NCBI GenBank assembly: GCA_003166865.1
Contig: PMUP01000059.1
Location: forward strand, 8,523 to 64,065
DNA length: 55,543 nucleotides
Source: Bryobacterales bacterium
GTDB lineage: Bacteria > Acidobacteriota > Terriglobia > Bryobacterales > Bryobacteraceae
Reading direction: 5' to 3'
This document shows positions 27,297 through 36,645 of this stretch, in pieces (position 1 is the stretch's first letter; every line of letters starts with the position of its first letter). The notes under the pieces were generated by a model. That model made no database searches. It was given only the letters and a program-made list of their open reading frames with translations, and was not told the origin of the DNA. The position numbers and the translations under genes are program-made.

Positions 27297-28520
27297 CTAG
27301 CGGCGGGCCAAGTCACCTCGCCTATCGCCCGCGTAGCGCTGGATTGTCTCAATGAGAGCGGCCTTGCGAATCGGCTTCGTAACATGCGCCGTGCAGCCCG
27401 CTTGGATGCTCTTCGAAGCCGCCTCCGCCTCGTTGTGAGCAGTCAGTGCGACGATCGGCACGGCAGACTTCTCATTCAGGCACTCCGAAATCCGAATTTG
27501 GCGCGCAGCAATGTACCCGTTCATTTCTGGCATGTCAAGGTCCATGAGGATCAGATCATATGATTTACTCACGGCCATCTCTACCGCGGTCCGACCGTTC
27601 TCGGCCGAGTCGATCCCCCAGGGCGCCTCCTTCAAGAAAGCTCGAATCAATCGCAGAGTGTCGGCTGAATCATCGGCTACCAGGATTCTCAGCGGATGCA
27701 AGTCGGTGCGGGCTTTCGCTCCGTCCTCGGACAACTGTAGGAAATCCACCGTCGGCGCCGGGGGGAGATTCACGCTGAAGTGGAAAACAGCCCCTACCTT
27801 TGGCTCGAGCTCGGCCCACAAATCGCCGCCCATCATCCTCGCCAGATGCCTTGCAAGCAATAAGGCAAGTTCGGATCCGCCTCGCGTTGCCGTCTCCTGA
27901 TCCGGTCCGCCGTCGAACATGTGTCTGATCAGCTCGGGAGGAAGACTCCGGCCATTGTCGGCTATGCTGAATTTGATCTTGATCCCGTCGGGATAGTTTG
28001 AATCGTCCTCCACTTTGACCGAGATCTCACCTTGTTCGAGTCGTTCGATAGCGGCGCGCACTAACGTGATCAGGATCTGGCTGAGCCGCACCGCATCGCC
28101 GATCACTGAAAGGGGCACCTGCCGCGAGACATGAAAAGTGAGTCTGATCCTTTTACAACTGGCTAGAATCGACATGAGGTCCATGGCTTGTTGCAGCGCG
28201 TCATGAAGATTGAAGCTGGCCGAGAACAACTGTAGACTGCCCAGCTCTGCCCTGGTGAGGTCGATGATCTCGGCGCTCTCTTTGAGCAAACCTTCGGCGT
28301 TGGCGCGAAGGACACTCACGTTCTGGCCCAGATTCGGGCTCAACTCCGACTCTCGGATCAGATCCGTCAGGCCGAGAATCACATTGGCCGCCGAACGGAT
28401 CCCGTAATTCATCCTGACGAGAAGCTGATCAATCCGTGTTGCTTTGGTGTGCCATTCAGTGGCGTGAGTCTCCTTGGACGGACTGTCGGCCGGGGTTTGT
28501 TTGGGCTCATTTTCATTCAT
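27297..28520 (-). CDS. Degenerate hybrid histidine kinase with intact receiver
   Basis: 407 residues from the ATG at 28520, preceded by GGAG. The dimerisation helix is recognisable, but the H-box reads MNYGIRSAANVILGLTDLI: Tyr39 stands where the phospho-acceptor His belongs. The ATPase part is also altered: the N-box reads LVRAAIERLEQG without the Asn, and the G1 region is IADNGRSLPPE. The C-terminal receiver is intact (VADDSADTLRL; LILMDLDMPEMNG; VTKPIRK). It therefore probably cannot autophosphorylate and may act as an Hpt-fed receiver or a scaffold for its operon partners. A longer upstream frame overlaps the CpaE-like gene and is rejected. Confidence 0.85.
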   Translation of the reverse strand: MNENEPKQTPADSPSKETHATEWHTKATRIDQLLVRMNYGIRSAANVILGLTDLIRESELSPNLGQNVSVLRANAEGLLKESAEIIDLTRAELGSLQLFSASFNLHDALQQAMDLMSILASCKRIRLTFHVSRQVPLSVIGDAVRLSQILITLVRAAIERLEQGEISVKVEDDSNYPDGIKIKFSIADNGRSLPPELIRHMFDGGPDQETATRGGSELALLLARHLARMMGGDLWAELEPKVGAVFHFSVNLPPAPTVDFLQLSEDGAKARTDLHPLRILVADDSADTLRLIRAFLKEAPWGIDSAENGRTAVEMAVSKSYDLILMDLDMPEMNGYIAARQIRISECLNEKSAVPIVALTAHNEAEAASKSIQAGCTAHVTKPIRKAALIETIQRYAGDRRGDLARR

Positions 28521-28569
28521 AAACGCTCCTTGGATCTCCGGACATCTGCAACACCTGCAATGTATCGCT

Positions 28570-29775
28570 TCAACGCCGCTTCTTTTCCGAGGCTTGGTAG
28601 TCTGACGGAACGATTGCGAAGTGCTCAATAAAACGGCGCTTGCGTCTAACTGTGGTGGAGGGGGAATCCAGGCCGACCAGGCTTGCCGCAAAAGTTTCAA
28701 ACTGGCGGCCCAAGCCGCTCTTTGGATCAACGTACGTTCCGTCACGCATGGCATTGCTAACGCGTCGCGGATCGTTCTGGAGCGACAACCGTATCCGCAG
28801 TCCCAGCAGCTTTTCCATGTCATCAATGGAGAATGAGCTTAGTATCGCTGACCGATTTATCACTACCGAAGCGCGGTCCAACAATCCGGACTCGCGCAAG
28901 AATTGGACCTTCGCCCGGGCGAAGTGAAGGGACGGAACGTCCGAAGTGCAGACCAGGAAGATCTCTCTGCATTGGCCCAAAAGCGACATGGAAAATGGCT
29001 CCATGTTGCCGGATAAATCGATGCAGATGGTACTGTAGGACCGCCTGGCAAAGTGCAGGATCTTTTCAGCCAGTGAGGGGTCTACGTCACTTCTTGATTC
29101 TAGCCTCCCGGAGCAAAGCACATCCATGCTATCCCGTTTCAGGACGAGACTGTTCCACAAGGCGTCATCCATACGGTCCGCTACATCAATTGCATCGAGA
29201 ATGGAGTGGCCATTCGTTATCTTTAGCAGGAAGGCGACCATGCCCAGATTCAAATCGAAGTCCGCGAGTAGCGTGTTCCCCGGGGAGCGCCGAGCGATCG
29301 CAGAGCTGACGTTCACGGCAACAGTGGAAGCGCCGTCGCCGGGCTTGGCGGGCAGGAAACCGAACACAGCGTCGGTGGATTTGAACGCCAGCGGTTTTCG
29401 TTCCAGGACATCGGTGATCCGGCACACCGCTTCATACAGCCGATCGGGCTCGAGCGGCAGAGACAGAAATTCCCGGATTCCAACTTGCATGCTTTCGACA
29501 AGAAACTGCGGGTCGCAGGCGCTGCTCAGAGCGACGACTTGGGTGCCAGTTCCGGCGCGGTCTGTAGCCAGCGCCAGTTCAAGCGCGCGGCGGGTGTCCT
29601 CGGTACCGAGGAATACGATGGACGGACCTGCTATATGAAGAAAACGGTCCAATTCCTCGTCCGAAGGGTATTGCTGAAAGGTCCGGAGAACACGAACATG
29701 ACCGAGCTCACTCAGATTGGCTGAGAGCTCGCCAGTACGATCCGCATGTGGACAAATAACGATGCTAGTTAACAA
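28570..29775 (-). CDS. CpaE/TadZ-like ATPase (pilus localisation)
   Basis: 401 residues. An atypical receiver-like N-terminal domain (residues 1-130: SIVICPHADRTGELSANLSE; STQVVALSSACDPQFL type) precedes a MinD/ParA-type ATPase domain. The P-loop is divergent (FLPAKPGDGASTVAVNVSSA). LLADFDLNLGMVAFLLKITN fits switch I, and TICIDLSGNMEPFS takes the Walker B position. The family places the Tad/Flp pilus machinery at the cell pole. It is encoded away from the TadE/TadG operon (14.5-17.5 kb), inside a sensor-kinase operon, 15 bp after the hybrid kinase gene, so pilus placement may be tied to that phosphorelay. Confidence 0.83.
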   Translation of the reverse strand: MLTSIVICPHADRTGELSANLSELGHVRVLRTFQQYPSDEELDRFLHIAGPSIVFLGTEDTRRALELALATDRAGTGTQVVALSSACDPQFLVESMQVGIREFLSLPLEPDRLYEAVCRITDVLERKPLAFKSTDAVFGFLPAKPGDGASTVAVNVSSAIARRSPGNTLLADFDLNLGMVAFLLKITNGHSILDAIDVADRMDDALWNSLVLKRDSMDVLCSGRLESRSDVDPSLAEKILHFARRSYSTICIDLSGNMEPFSMSLLGQCREIFLVCTSDVPSLHFARAKVQFLRESGLLDRASVVINRSAILSSFSIDDMEKLLGLRIRLSLQNDPRRVSNAMRDGTYVDPKSGLGRQFETFAASLVGLDSPSTTVRRKRRFIEHFAIVPSDYQASEKKRR

Positions 29776-29790
29776 TGAATAGCCCTTCTG

Positions 29791-32055
29791 TTACTTTTCT
29801 CGCGTCACTAAACGTACAGCCACGGCTTCAGATACGGCGCCCGCTAGCAGCTCGACTTGGCGCCGTGTTTCCTCCAGATCGTGTGTTTTGGCGGCGCGCT
29901 CGAGAGCGCTACCGATCTCGGAGAACTCATCAAATCCGTAGGACGTACCGGAGCCTTTCAGTTGATGGCCCAGCGTCGAAATCGCGGGATAATCCGACTC
30001 TTCTATGGCCATCCGAAGTTTTTCCAGATCCAGATCCCTCTGTTTGAGATAGCCCGGCACCAGTTCTTGCACTTCCGGTGGCACGTCACTTTGATCCGGT
30101 GCGGGAGTAGTGCGCCCAAGGTGCCTTGCCAAGGCTGCTAACAACGTCGCCTTTCGTATCGGCTTGCTCAGGAACGCCGTACAGCCGCAGGCCTCGCAGC
30201 GCTTCACTTCTTCTTTTTGGGCGTGCGCCGTCAGAGCCAAAATTGGTGTTGGCCTTCGGTTATGATCGGCCTCCCACAGCCGTATTCGCCGCGTGGCGGT
30301 ATGGCCGTCCAAAACTGGCATCTGCATATCCATTAAAACCAGATCAAAGGCTTCGCTTTTGAATTTGTCCAAGCCTGCTTTGCCATTTACCACATGTTCG
30401 AGCGCGTAGTTAGTGCCCGCCAAATAGGCGCCCACCACGAATGCATTGTCCGGAGAATCTTCGCAAAGCAGAATTCTCCGAGGCGCGGATTCAAATTGCG
30501 TCTGCGTACAACCCGGCTGGAGACGGAAGTTGGCGGAGAAGCGAAAAGTGCTGCCGACTCCAACTTCGCTCTTGACCGTGATGCTGCCATTCATCCTCTC
30601 GACCAAGGCTCGGCTAATCGCTAAACCCAGACCAGTGCCGCCATACTGGCGTGTGATTGAAGAATCCGCTTGACTGAAGTCCTCGAAAATCACCGCAATC
30701 TTGTCATCAGGTATTCCAACGCCCGTATCGCTGACCTTAAACTCAATGAAACAGTCCGACTCCGAGAGCGTATCGCCGAGGCTTGCCTCGACCATGACGG
30801 AGCCCTCTTCGGTAAACTTAATCGCGTTGCCAATCAAGTTTGTTAAGACTTGCTGCAATTGATGCTGGTCGCCAATAAGCCGAGTTGGGGTGTTGCCACC
30901 CACTTGGAAGGACAAGCTCAATCCCTTGGCGTGAGCCCGAGATTCAAAAAGCGCAATTGTCTTCGCGAGAACTGCATTCAAATCAAAATCTAACTGTTCA
31001 AGATCGAGCTTGCCCGCCTCGATCTTCGAGATGTCCAGAAGCTGGTTGATTAAGACCATCAGATTCTCACCGCAGCGCTGGAAGACCTCGACATACTTAG
31101 ATTGCTCTGCCGTCAACTGGGTGTCGGAAAGCAAGTCCGCCATTGCAATAATTGCGTTCATGGGCGTCCGTATTTCGTGGCTCATGCAAGCCAGAAACTC
31201 GCTCTTCGCACGAGTTGCCGCCTCGGCGTGGCCCTTCGCGAACTGGAGTTCTTCTGAATATCGGAGTAGTTTCTCGTTGGTCTCGGCCAGTTCGGCTGCC
31301 GTGCGTTTGCGGTCGGTGATGTCACGGTGGATCACGACATAATGGCTGATCCCGCCTGGACCGTTACGGATAGGCGAGATCTGCCACTCGGCGTTGTAGA
31401 CCGAACCATCTTTGCGCTTGTCCAGCGTCTCGGTCACGTCGAGATTCGACAACTTCGCCTCGTTACCCGCGAAGAATTCATCTCCGGCTCCGGTAGTCCG
31501 AAAAAAGCTCAGATGCTTTCCAATCAGCTCCTCGGAAGGGTATCCTGTGATTTTTGAAAAAGCCTCGTTTAGAGAAATGATTTGTGCGTTCAATAAGTTC
31601 GGGGCGGCTTTGGCGATCAGGACCCCGTCCTTGACGCTGAATAACGCGGCCGCGAGGACGTGGGACTGCCGACGCAAAACGTTTTCGTCGATGGCCCGAC
31701 GGACGGCCGATGGAAGGCGACTCAGCCGGTCTTTGAGGACATAATCGGCGGCGCCCTGATGGATACAGTCCACAGCTTTCTCATCCCCTAAGTTTCCAGT
31801 CACTACAATGACGGGAATGTTCTTCCCCAGGCGCTGCACAATTTCGACGGCCTGTATACCTGTCCAATCTTTCAGGTTGTAGTCAGCCAACACAACGTCA
31901 TAGGCCGTTGCGCCGATGAGCTGCTCGAAGTCTTCCGCACGTGAGCAAACGTCCGCGCAAACCGAAAACCCCGCCTTCTCGAGAGCGTCAATGCAGAGTT
32001 CGGCGTCTGCTGCGACATCTTCCGCCAACAGGACTTTCAATAGGCCATTCTTCAT
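29791..32055 (-). CDS. Hybrid histidine kinase REC-PAS-HisKA-HATPase-REC-Hpt
   Basis: 754 residues. Receiver 1 has D58 in DVVLADYNLKD. A PAS domain spans about 130-250. HisKA has H293 in CMSHEIRTPMNAII. HATPase has an intact N-box (LTNLIGNAIKFTEEGS), G1 (DTGVGIPDD) and G2 (YGGTGLGLAIS). Receiver 2 has LVLMDMQMPVLDG and LSKPIRKATL. The C-terminal Hpt domain has His in LGHQLKGSGTSYGF. All phosphorelay residues are present. It can therefore run a His-Asp-His relay and could phosphorylate the receivers of its neighbours, including the degenerate hybrid protein (inference). Its start overlaps the stop of the Rcp1-type regulator by 4 bp. Confidence 0.95.
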   Translation of the reverse strand: MKNGLLKVLLAEDVAADAELCIDALEKAGFSVCADVCSRAEDFEQLIGATAYDVVLADYNLKDWTGIQAVEIVQRLGKNIPVIVVTGNLGDEKAVDCIHQGAADYVLKDRLSRLPSAVRRAIDENVLRRQSHVLAAALFSVKDGVLIAKAAPNLLNAQIISLNEAFSKITGYPSEELIGKHLSFFRTTGAGDEFFAGNEAKLSNLDVTETLDKRKDGSVYNAEWQISPIRNGPGGISHYVVIHRDITDRKRTAAELAETNEKLLRYSEELQFAKGHAEAATRAKSEFLACMSHEIRTPMNAIIAMADLLSDTQLTAEQSKYVEVFQRCGENLMVLINQLLDISKIEAGKLDLEQLDFDLNAVLAKTIALFESRAHAKGLSLSFQVGGNTPTRLIGDQHQLQQVLTNLIGNAIKFTEEGSVMVEASLGDTLSESDCFIEFKVSDTGVGIPDDKIAVIFEDFSQADSSITRQYGGTGLGLAISRALVERMNGSITVKSEVGVGSTFRFSANFRLQPGCTQTQFESAPRRILLCEDSPDNAFVVGAYLAGTNYALEHVVNGKAGLDKFKSEAFDLVLMDMQMPVLDGHTATRRIRLWEADHNRRPTPILALTAHAQKEEVKRCEACGCTAFLSKPIRKATLLAALARHLGRTTPAPDQSDVPPEVQELVPGYLKQRDLDLEKLRMAIEESDYPAISTLGHQLKGSGTSYGFDEFSEIGSALERAAKTHDLEETRRQVELLAGAVSEAVAVRLVTREK

Positions 32056-32513
32056 ATCAATACTGGCTTCGCTCGGATCGGCGCGGGCTGGTTGATCACG
32101 AGCCAGTAAAGCCCCACCTGCATAACAATTTTGCGGAACTGATCGAAGTCGACAGGCTTCTGAATGTAGCTGTTTACGCCCAAGTCGTAGCCCCTAACCA
32201 TATCGCGTTCTTCCTTGGACGAGGTCAAGATTACCACTGGTATGAATTTGGTCGCCGCGTCACTCTTGAGTCGCCGCAACACTTCTATTCCGTCCACCTT
32301 GGGAAGCTTCAGATCCAGCAAAATCAGCTTGGGCGTCTGGCCGGAAGCCGCTTGCTCGTCGCGCCCCGGGCCGAATAGATAATCCAGCGCTTCCTCGCCA
32401 TCCCGCAAGACATGAATATGGTTGGCGAGCTTATTCTCGCGGAGGGCATGCAAGGCCAGCTCTACGTCCGCCTCATCATCATCAATCAGGAGAATCTCGT
32501 TATCATTACTCAT
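32052..32513 (-). CDS. Rcp1-type single-domain response regulator
   Basis: 153 residues, only a receiver domain. It has the acidic cluster in LLIDDDEADVELAL, the phospho-acceptor Asp in LILLDLKLPKVDG, the Ser/Thr in VILTSSKEE and the Lys in YIQKPVDFDQF. The YLFGPGRDEQAASGQTPKLI insertion before the Asp strand is typical of Rcp1-like regulators that pair with phytochrome-type kinases. It sits between, and overlaps, the GAF-PAS kinase (8 bp) and the hybrid kinase (4 bp), so it is the probable phosphotransfer partner of one or both. Confidence 0.95.
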   Translation of the reverse strand: MSNDNEILLIDDDEADVELALHALRENKLANHIHVLRDGEEALDYLFGPGRDEQAASGQTPKLILLDLKLPKVDGIEVLRRLKSDAATKFIPVVILTSSKEERDMVRGYDLGVNSYIQKPVDFDQFRKIVMQVGLYWLVINQPAPIRAKPVLI

Positions 32514-34278
32514 GAAGTACCTCGTTTTCGTGCTTCGATCCTTCAGCTTGTTCCATGCCCTTCGGTAATAGAGTGAAATGGAAGGTTGCGTAAGAGTTCA
32601 ACTCGGCTTCCGCCCAAATGCGGCCGCCGTGTTTCTTAATGATCCGCTGCACAGTCGCCAAGCCGATTCCCGTGCCAGGAAAGTCTTCGGAACGATGCAG
32701 CCGCTGGAAGATCCCGAAGAGCTTGTCCGCGTATTTCATATTGAAACCTACGCCGTTATCTTCGACGAAGATGACGGTCTCGCCGTTTTCAATCCGATGA
32801 CCCACTCGGATAATCGCGCACTCGCGCGGTTGAGTGAACTTGACTGCGTTGGAGAGCAGGTTGGAGAAAACTGCTTTCACCAGAACGCTATCGCAGTTAA
32901 TGATAGGGAGGGGGTCGAGAATCCACTCGATTTGCCGGTCCGGCGCTTCCAGTCTCAGTTCCTCCATCACTTCCGATGCCAAGGCGTTTAAGTCGGCTGG
33001 CTGCATGTAGAGTCCCTGCCGTCCCAGCCTCGCCAGGTCCAGAAGGCCCTCGAGAAGTCCACTCATGTGAGTGGCGGCGTGCTGAATACGCTGGAGGTAA
33101 CGGCTGGTCTCGGAGCCGGCCTGAGGGCCCAACCGCTCACCAAGGATCCGGGCAAAACCGTCGATCTGCCGAAGCGGTGCGCGCAAATCGTGGGATACCG
33201 AGTAGTTGAATGTTTCCAGCTCGTGATTGGCTGTCTGAAGTTCCTCCACATGCTTTTCCAAGGACCGGTTCAACTGCTTAATGTGCTCTGCCATTTTCAT
33301 GTGGGCCGTGCCATCGCGGATCACGATCTTAGTCCGCTTGCCACGCTTCGTTTCGATCCGGCTCAGCATGATGTCCACCGCAAATTCGCTCGCATCCTTG
33401 CGCCTGCCCGAAAGCTCTAGCCCTTCCCCCATCGGCCGCCGGCCGGGGTGAGCGGAGACTTGCTCGTGGCGGGCTGGGTGCGCCTTCCGGAACCACTCAG
33501 GGACGAGGATCTCTACAAGCTGACCGACCAATTCGTCTCGGGTATAGCCGAAAAGGTTTTCAGCCTGAGCGTTAACACGAACGATTCGACCGTCCTCATT
33601 CGCGACGACAAACGCGTCCGGAGCTAACTCAAACAAAGCCTCGAGGACGTCCCTGGATTCGACCAATTCCTCGTGTGCGCGTTTTTGCTCCTCCATCCTT
33701 TCGTAGGCGAGAGTCACTTGGCTGGCGAGGGCCGCAACCAGTTGTTCATCCTGATCACTGAACTCGTCCGCGTCAAACTTATTAGCGAGTAACAAAAAGC
33801 CCCGAACGCGTAGCGAGCTGGAAAGAGGAACTCCCAGCACGGACGACAGATGGTGTACCTCCGGCAGGAGATTGAAGCCCAAACTCTCAGAGGATACGTT
33901 GCGCAGACGCAACGCGCGGCGCGTCTCCAGCATATTCGCCAGAACGGCCGCCCGAAGAACCGTAATGGCCGGCATGACGGCCGTGGCCGCCATTCCGCTC
34001 GCGGCGTCCATTCCGCTGGAGAAGACCCTGCCGCTGATGGCCTGGCCATCTTCCTCCAGGATGCCTACGCTTGCATACTGCGCCGGCACGATCTGCCGTG
34101 CCAGGTGACTGACGCCTTGCAAAAGCATCTCGGGATCGCGTTCCCCAGCCAATTTCAGACTCAGCTCAATGATTGGGGCCCAACCGGCGGTTTGTTCTAA
34201 GAGCACTGTGATCACTGGAGGATTAGTTCGTCCTATTCCGGAGTAATAAATAGAGCGAACTAACACAGTGTGTGACAA
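32506..34278 (-). CDS. GAF-PAS sensor histidine kinase
   Basis: 590 residues with no membrane segment. The N-terminal leader (IIELSLKLAGERDPEMLLQG) runs into a GAF domain (about 45-200: LGVPLSSSLRVRGFLLLANK). A PAS domain (about 215-330: LAPDAFVVANEDGRIVRVNA) and a coiled link follow. HisKA has FNYSVSHDLRAPLRQIDGFA, of the phytochrome-kinase type. HATPase has FSNLLSNAVKFTQ, EDNGVGFNMKY and GTGIGLATVQRI. It is the first gene of a long minus-strand operon and the only intact owner of the leader sequence repeated elsewhere in the window. Pair C of the 17-bp motif lies 27 bp upstream of its ATG. Confidence 0.93.
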   Translation of the reverse strand: MSHTVLVRSIYYSGIGRTNPPVITVLLEQTAGWAPIIELSLKLAGERDPEMLLQGVSHLARQIVPAQYASVGILEEDGQAISGRVFSSGMDAASGMAATAVMPAITVLRAAVLANMLETRRALRLRNVSSESLGFNLLPEVHHLSSVLGVPLSSSLRVRGFLLLANKFDADEFSDQDEQLVAALASQVTLAYERMEEQKRAHEELVESRDVLEALFELAPDAFVVANEDGRIVRVNAQAENLFGYTRDELVGQLVEILVPEWFRKAHPARHEQVSAHPGRRPMGEGLELSGRRKDASEFAVDIMLSRIETKRGKRTKIVIRDGTAHMKMAEHIKQLNRSLEKHVEELQTANHELETFNYSVSHDLRAPLRQIDGFARILGERLGPQAGSETSRYLQRIQHAATHMSGLLEGLLDLARLGRQGLYMQPADLNALASEVMEELRLEAPDRQIEWILDPLPIINCDSVLVKAVFSNLLSNAVKFTQPRECAIIRVGHRIENGETVIFVEDNGVGFNMKYADKLFGIFQRLHRSEDFPGTGIGLATVQRIIKKHGGRIWAEAELNSYATFHFTLLPKGMEQAEGSKHENEVLHE

Positions 34279-34304
34279 TGTTTATGAAGTGGCAGATCTA
34301 GTTG

Positions 34305-34351
34305 ACCATATATGGCTACTACCCACGTCACCTGACCACATATGGCTACTA
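34305..34351 (-). promoter_or_regulatory. Paired 17-bp motif, pair C
   Basis: ACCATATATGGCTACTA at 34305-34321 and ACCACATATGGCTACTA at 34335-34351, starting 30 bp apart. It lies immediately upstream of the intact GAF-PAS kinase operon (minus strand), which makes it the reference promoter for the module. Confidence 0.75.
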
Positions 34352-34619
34352 TTACGCGTTCCTTTTCTCAGACATTCGGTCACACACTGCGCCAGCGAGC
34401 TAAAAGGGCGATTATCTCCACGGTTGAAAAACACCAGGCGAAAATCACGTAACCCATTCAGAGTTAGCTGAACTGGGAGCTAGCCTGCCTATGGGGGCTG
34501 TTTTGCTTCGTCTCATCGATATGCGCTTCGCGACTTCCCCCGTAGCAGTTGCGAACTGATCCAGCGGGAGCTGGAGGCTCAAGATCTATTCCGGGGGCGC
34601 ATCGGCTAGTGATTCGTTG

Positions 34620-35560
34620 GCCTCGGAGGCCAGACCTTCCAGGCGAGTGATGAAGGTGGCGAGAGTGGGTTGCGTGGGATTCTCGTTGGCCTCTTTATTT
34701 GTTTTCTTGGTGGGTGAAAGCAAACCACGCGCAACCTAGCCGCGCACACGCTCCGGCTAGTGAGGAGCCCGCCCATGGCCCAAGCCGGGCGCGAACACAG
34801 CAGGCCACTTGCCATGGCAAAGAAGGTTACAAACGTCGGCAGCGCTAGGGTAATGGGAGACACGCTTGGATCGAGAACCAAGGCCCAGGAACCCAAGAAA
34901 GGCGCCCATCATCGCCCCGAAACAGAGAAACTGCGCCACGCCAGTCCTTCGCCGCGTCCGCCAATCGGGCCCCAACAGGGCGAGAGCAAGCAGCACGAAA
35001 CCTCCCGCCGCGAGCGGGGACATGACGGCGCGCGCATTGGGAGCAGTCACAAGAAATAGCCGGTCGATGCCGAAGTCCACACCGAAAAGGTGCTCTGCCA
35101 GGGTGAGCAAACCCACCAGTACGGCGATGGCCGCGGCGGTCTTAGCAGTCAACCTCCTCGCCAGCGCGAAGGATTGGTTGTCCTTTTTTCTTAGCAACCA
35201 CAAGGAAACGCCGGCCAGCACCATGCAGGCCGAGGAGTTCGGTGCGAATCGCTTGCGCGGCTCCCTAGGTGAGGAGGGTTGCGATGTGAAGCATCCACCC
35301 AGTGACGCCCGACAGCCCAATCGCCACCGAAGACATCGCGGCGATGGAGGCGTAAAATACTAAGCCGCTTGACAAGGCGAGGGTCGGAAACTGCGGGTCA
35401 CGCGTGACCTACCCCTTGTAAAAGCACCTCGGAATCATGCTTCCCGGCCAGTTTCAGATTCAGTTCAATGATTGTGGCCCAACCGGTGGTTCCCTTTAAA
35501 CGCACAGTGATCACTGGCGGACTAGTTCGTCTGATTACGGAGCAATAAATAGAGCGACTA
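34620..35560 (-). pseudogene. Sensor gene remnant: GAF leader plus membrane sensor domain
   Basis: From 35560 downward the minus strand repeats the GAF-kinase leader (CTATTTATT, then TGATCAC, then the GTTGGGCC..ATCATTGA segment) but hits a stop near 35400. From about 35390 it changes into a membrane sensor domain. Helices VFYASIAAMSSVAIGLSGVT and MVLAGVSLWLLR are followed by AAIAVLVGLLTLAEHLFGVD, and LAAGGFVLLALALLGPD then continues the domain. A frameshift near 34880 separates the SWALVLDPSVSPITLALPTF continuation. No kinase domain remains. It is a composite of two decayed sensor genes behind pair D. Confidence 0.7.
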
Positions 35561-35602
35561 AGAAATTGTGGAACAGTGTTTTCTTATTGGCCAGGTCGAG
35601 CG

Positions 35603-35650
35603 ACCACATATGGCTACTGACCAAGCCATCCTGACCACATATGGCTACTA
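35603..35650 (-). promoter_or_regulatory. Paired 17-bp motif, pair D
   Basis: ACCACATATGGCTACTG at 35603-35619 and ACCACATATGGCTACTA at 35634-35650, starting 31 bp apart, upstream of a decayed GAF leader on the minus strand. Confidence 0.72.
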
Positions 35651-35715
35651 CTCCGGCCTCTGGCGCAGGCAAAAGTAACCATTGGCCGGGGTCCTTCGAC
35701 TGCGGAGATCTGCCG

Positions 35716-36474
35716 TTAGCCACTCACAGCTTGGCCGCGAATATTGCTGCCGCTGTCGATTTCAGACGGTTCAGATTCGTTCACCACTATGGGAACACGC
35801 TTTAGCCCGTCCGCCAACGCGTTTGGAAAAACCATTCCGGCTGCGACGGCGCGCTGAATTACACCGACGATGCAGCTAAGTCCGAGCTTCCTCATCATAG
35901 TCATCCGATAGCTGCGTACGGTTGCTAGCCCCAAGTCCAAAATTGCAGCGATCTCCTTGCTGGTGTTGCCTGCGGCTATCAGCCAGAACACCTGCAATTC
36001 GCGCGGAGCGAGAACCTCCAGTGCTGAGGTCGCCGGCCTCGACGTCGGGCCAGCTTTCTTGATGCGTTGGAACAGGTGATAGGAAACCTGGGGACTCAAG
36101 TAAGAGCCCTCATTCGCGACTGTCCTTATTGCCTTCAGCAGATCGCTGCCGGATCCTTTCTTCAGCACATACCCGGAGGCACCGGAACGAATCGCGCTCA
36201 CCACCGACTGTTCGTCGTCGTAGATCGAGAGCATAACGACCTTGGTTTCCGGCGCGTCTCGAACAATGATGTTCGTTACTTCAATGCCGTTCATTCCGGG
36301 AAGTCCAATATCCATCACGATCACATCCGGGTGTTTCTCTTTGCATTCAGCAATTGCTTCACTCCCACTTTCAACTTCCCCGATCACCGTGAACTCTGGG
36401 CTCTGTTCGAGGATGGCTTTGATCCCGGCTAGCATGATCCTGTGATCGTCAACAAGAAGAATCCGAAGCGGCAT
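35716..36474 (-). CDS. NarL-family response regulator
   Basis: 252 residues. The receiver has LLVDDHRIMLAGI, VIVMDIGLPGMNG with the phospho-acceptor Asp, VVMLSIYDDEQS and YVLKKGSGSDLL. A LuxR-type HTH follows (LAPRELQVFWLIAAGNTSKE; IAAILDLGLATVRSYRMTMM). A C-terminal extension of about 45 residues after the HTH (VFPNALADGLKRVPIVVNES) is unusual for the family. It has no kinase partner directly beside it; the GAF-PAS kinase and hybrid kinase downstream are candidates. Confidence 0.92.
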   Translation of the reverse strand: MPLRILLVDDHRIMLAGIKAILEQSPEFTVIGEVESGSEAIAECKEKHPDVIVMDIGLPGMNGIEVTNIIVRDAPETKVVMLSIYDDEQSVVSAIRSGASGYVLKKGSGSDLLKAIRTVANEGSYLSPQVSYHLFQRIKKAGPTSRPATSALEVLAPRELQVFWLIAAGNTSKEIAAILDLGLATVRSYRMTMMRKLGLSCIVGVIQRAVAAGMVFPNALADGLKRVPIVVNESEPSEIDSGSNIRGQAVSG

Positions 36475-36645
36475 ATTTGGGATATGAGTCCTTTGAGGTC
36501 AGCCGTAATTGTTCAGTGCGGACGGCGGGCGGACGTTCGCCCCGCTGAAGCCTGCAGGCCGGCCAAAGGCAGGGTCCGCATGGAGCAAAAGTGCAACTGG
36601 TGTGAAAAGCCTGCGAAACGCTATTTACCAAGCTCGATCATGTTG

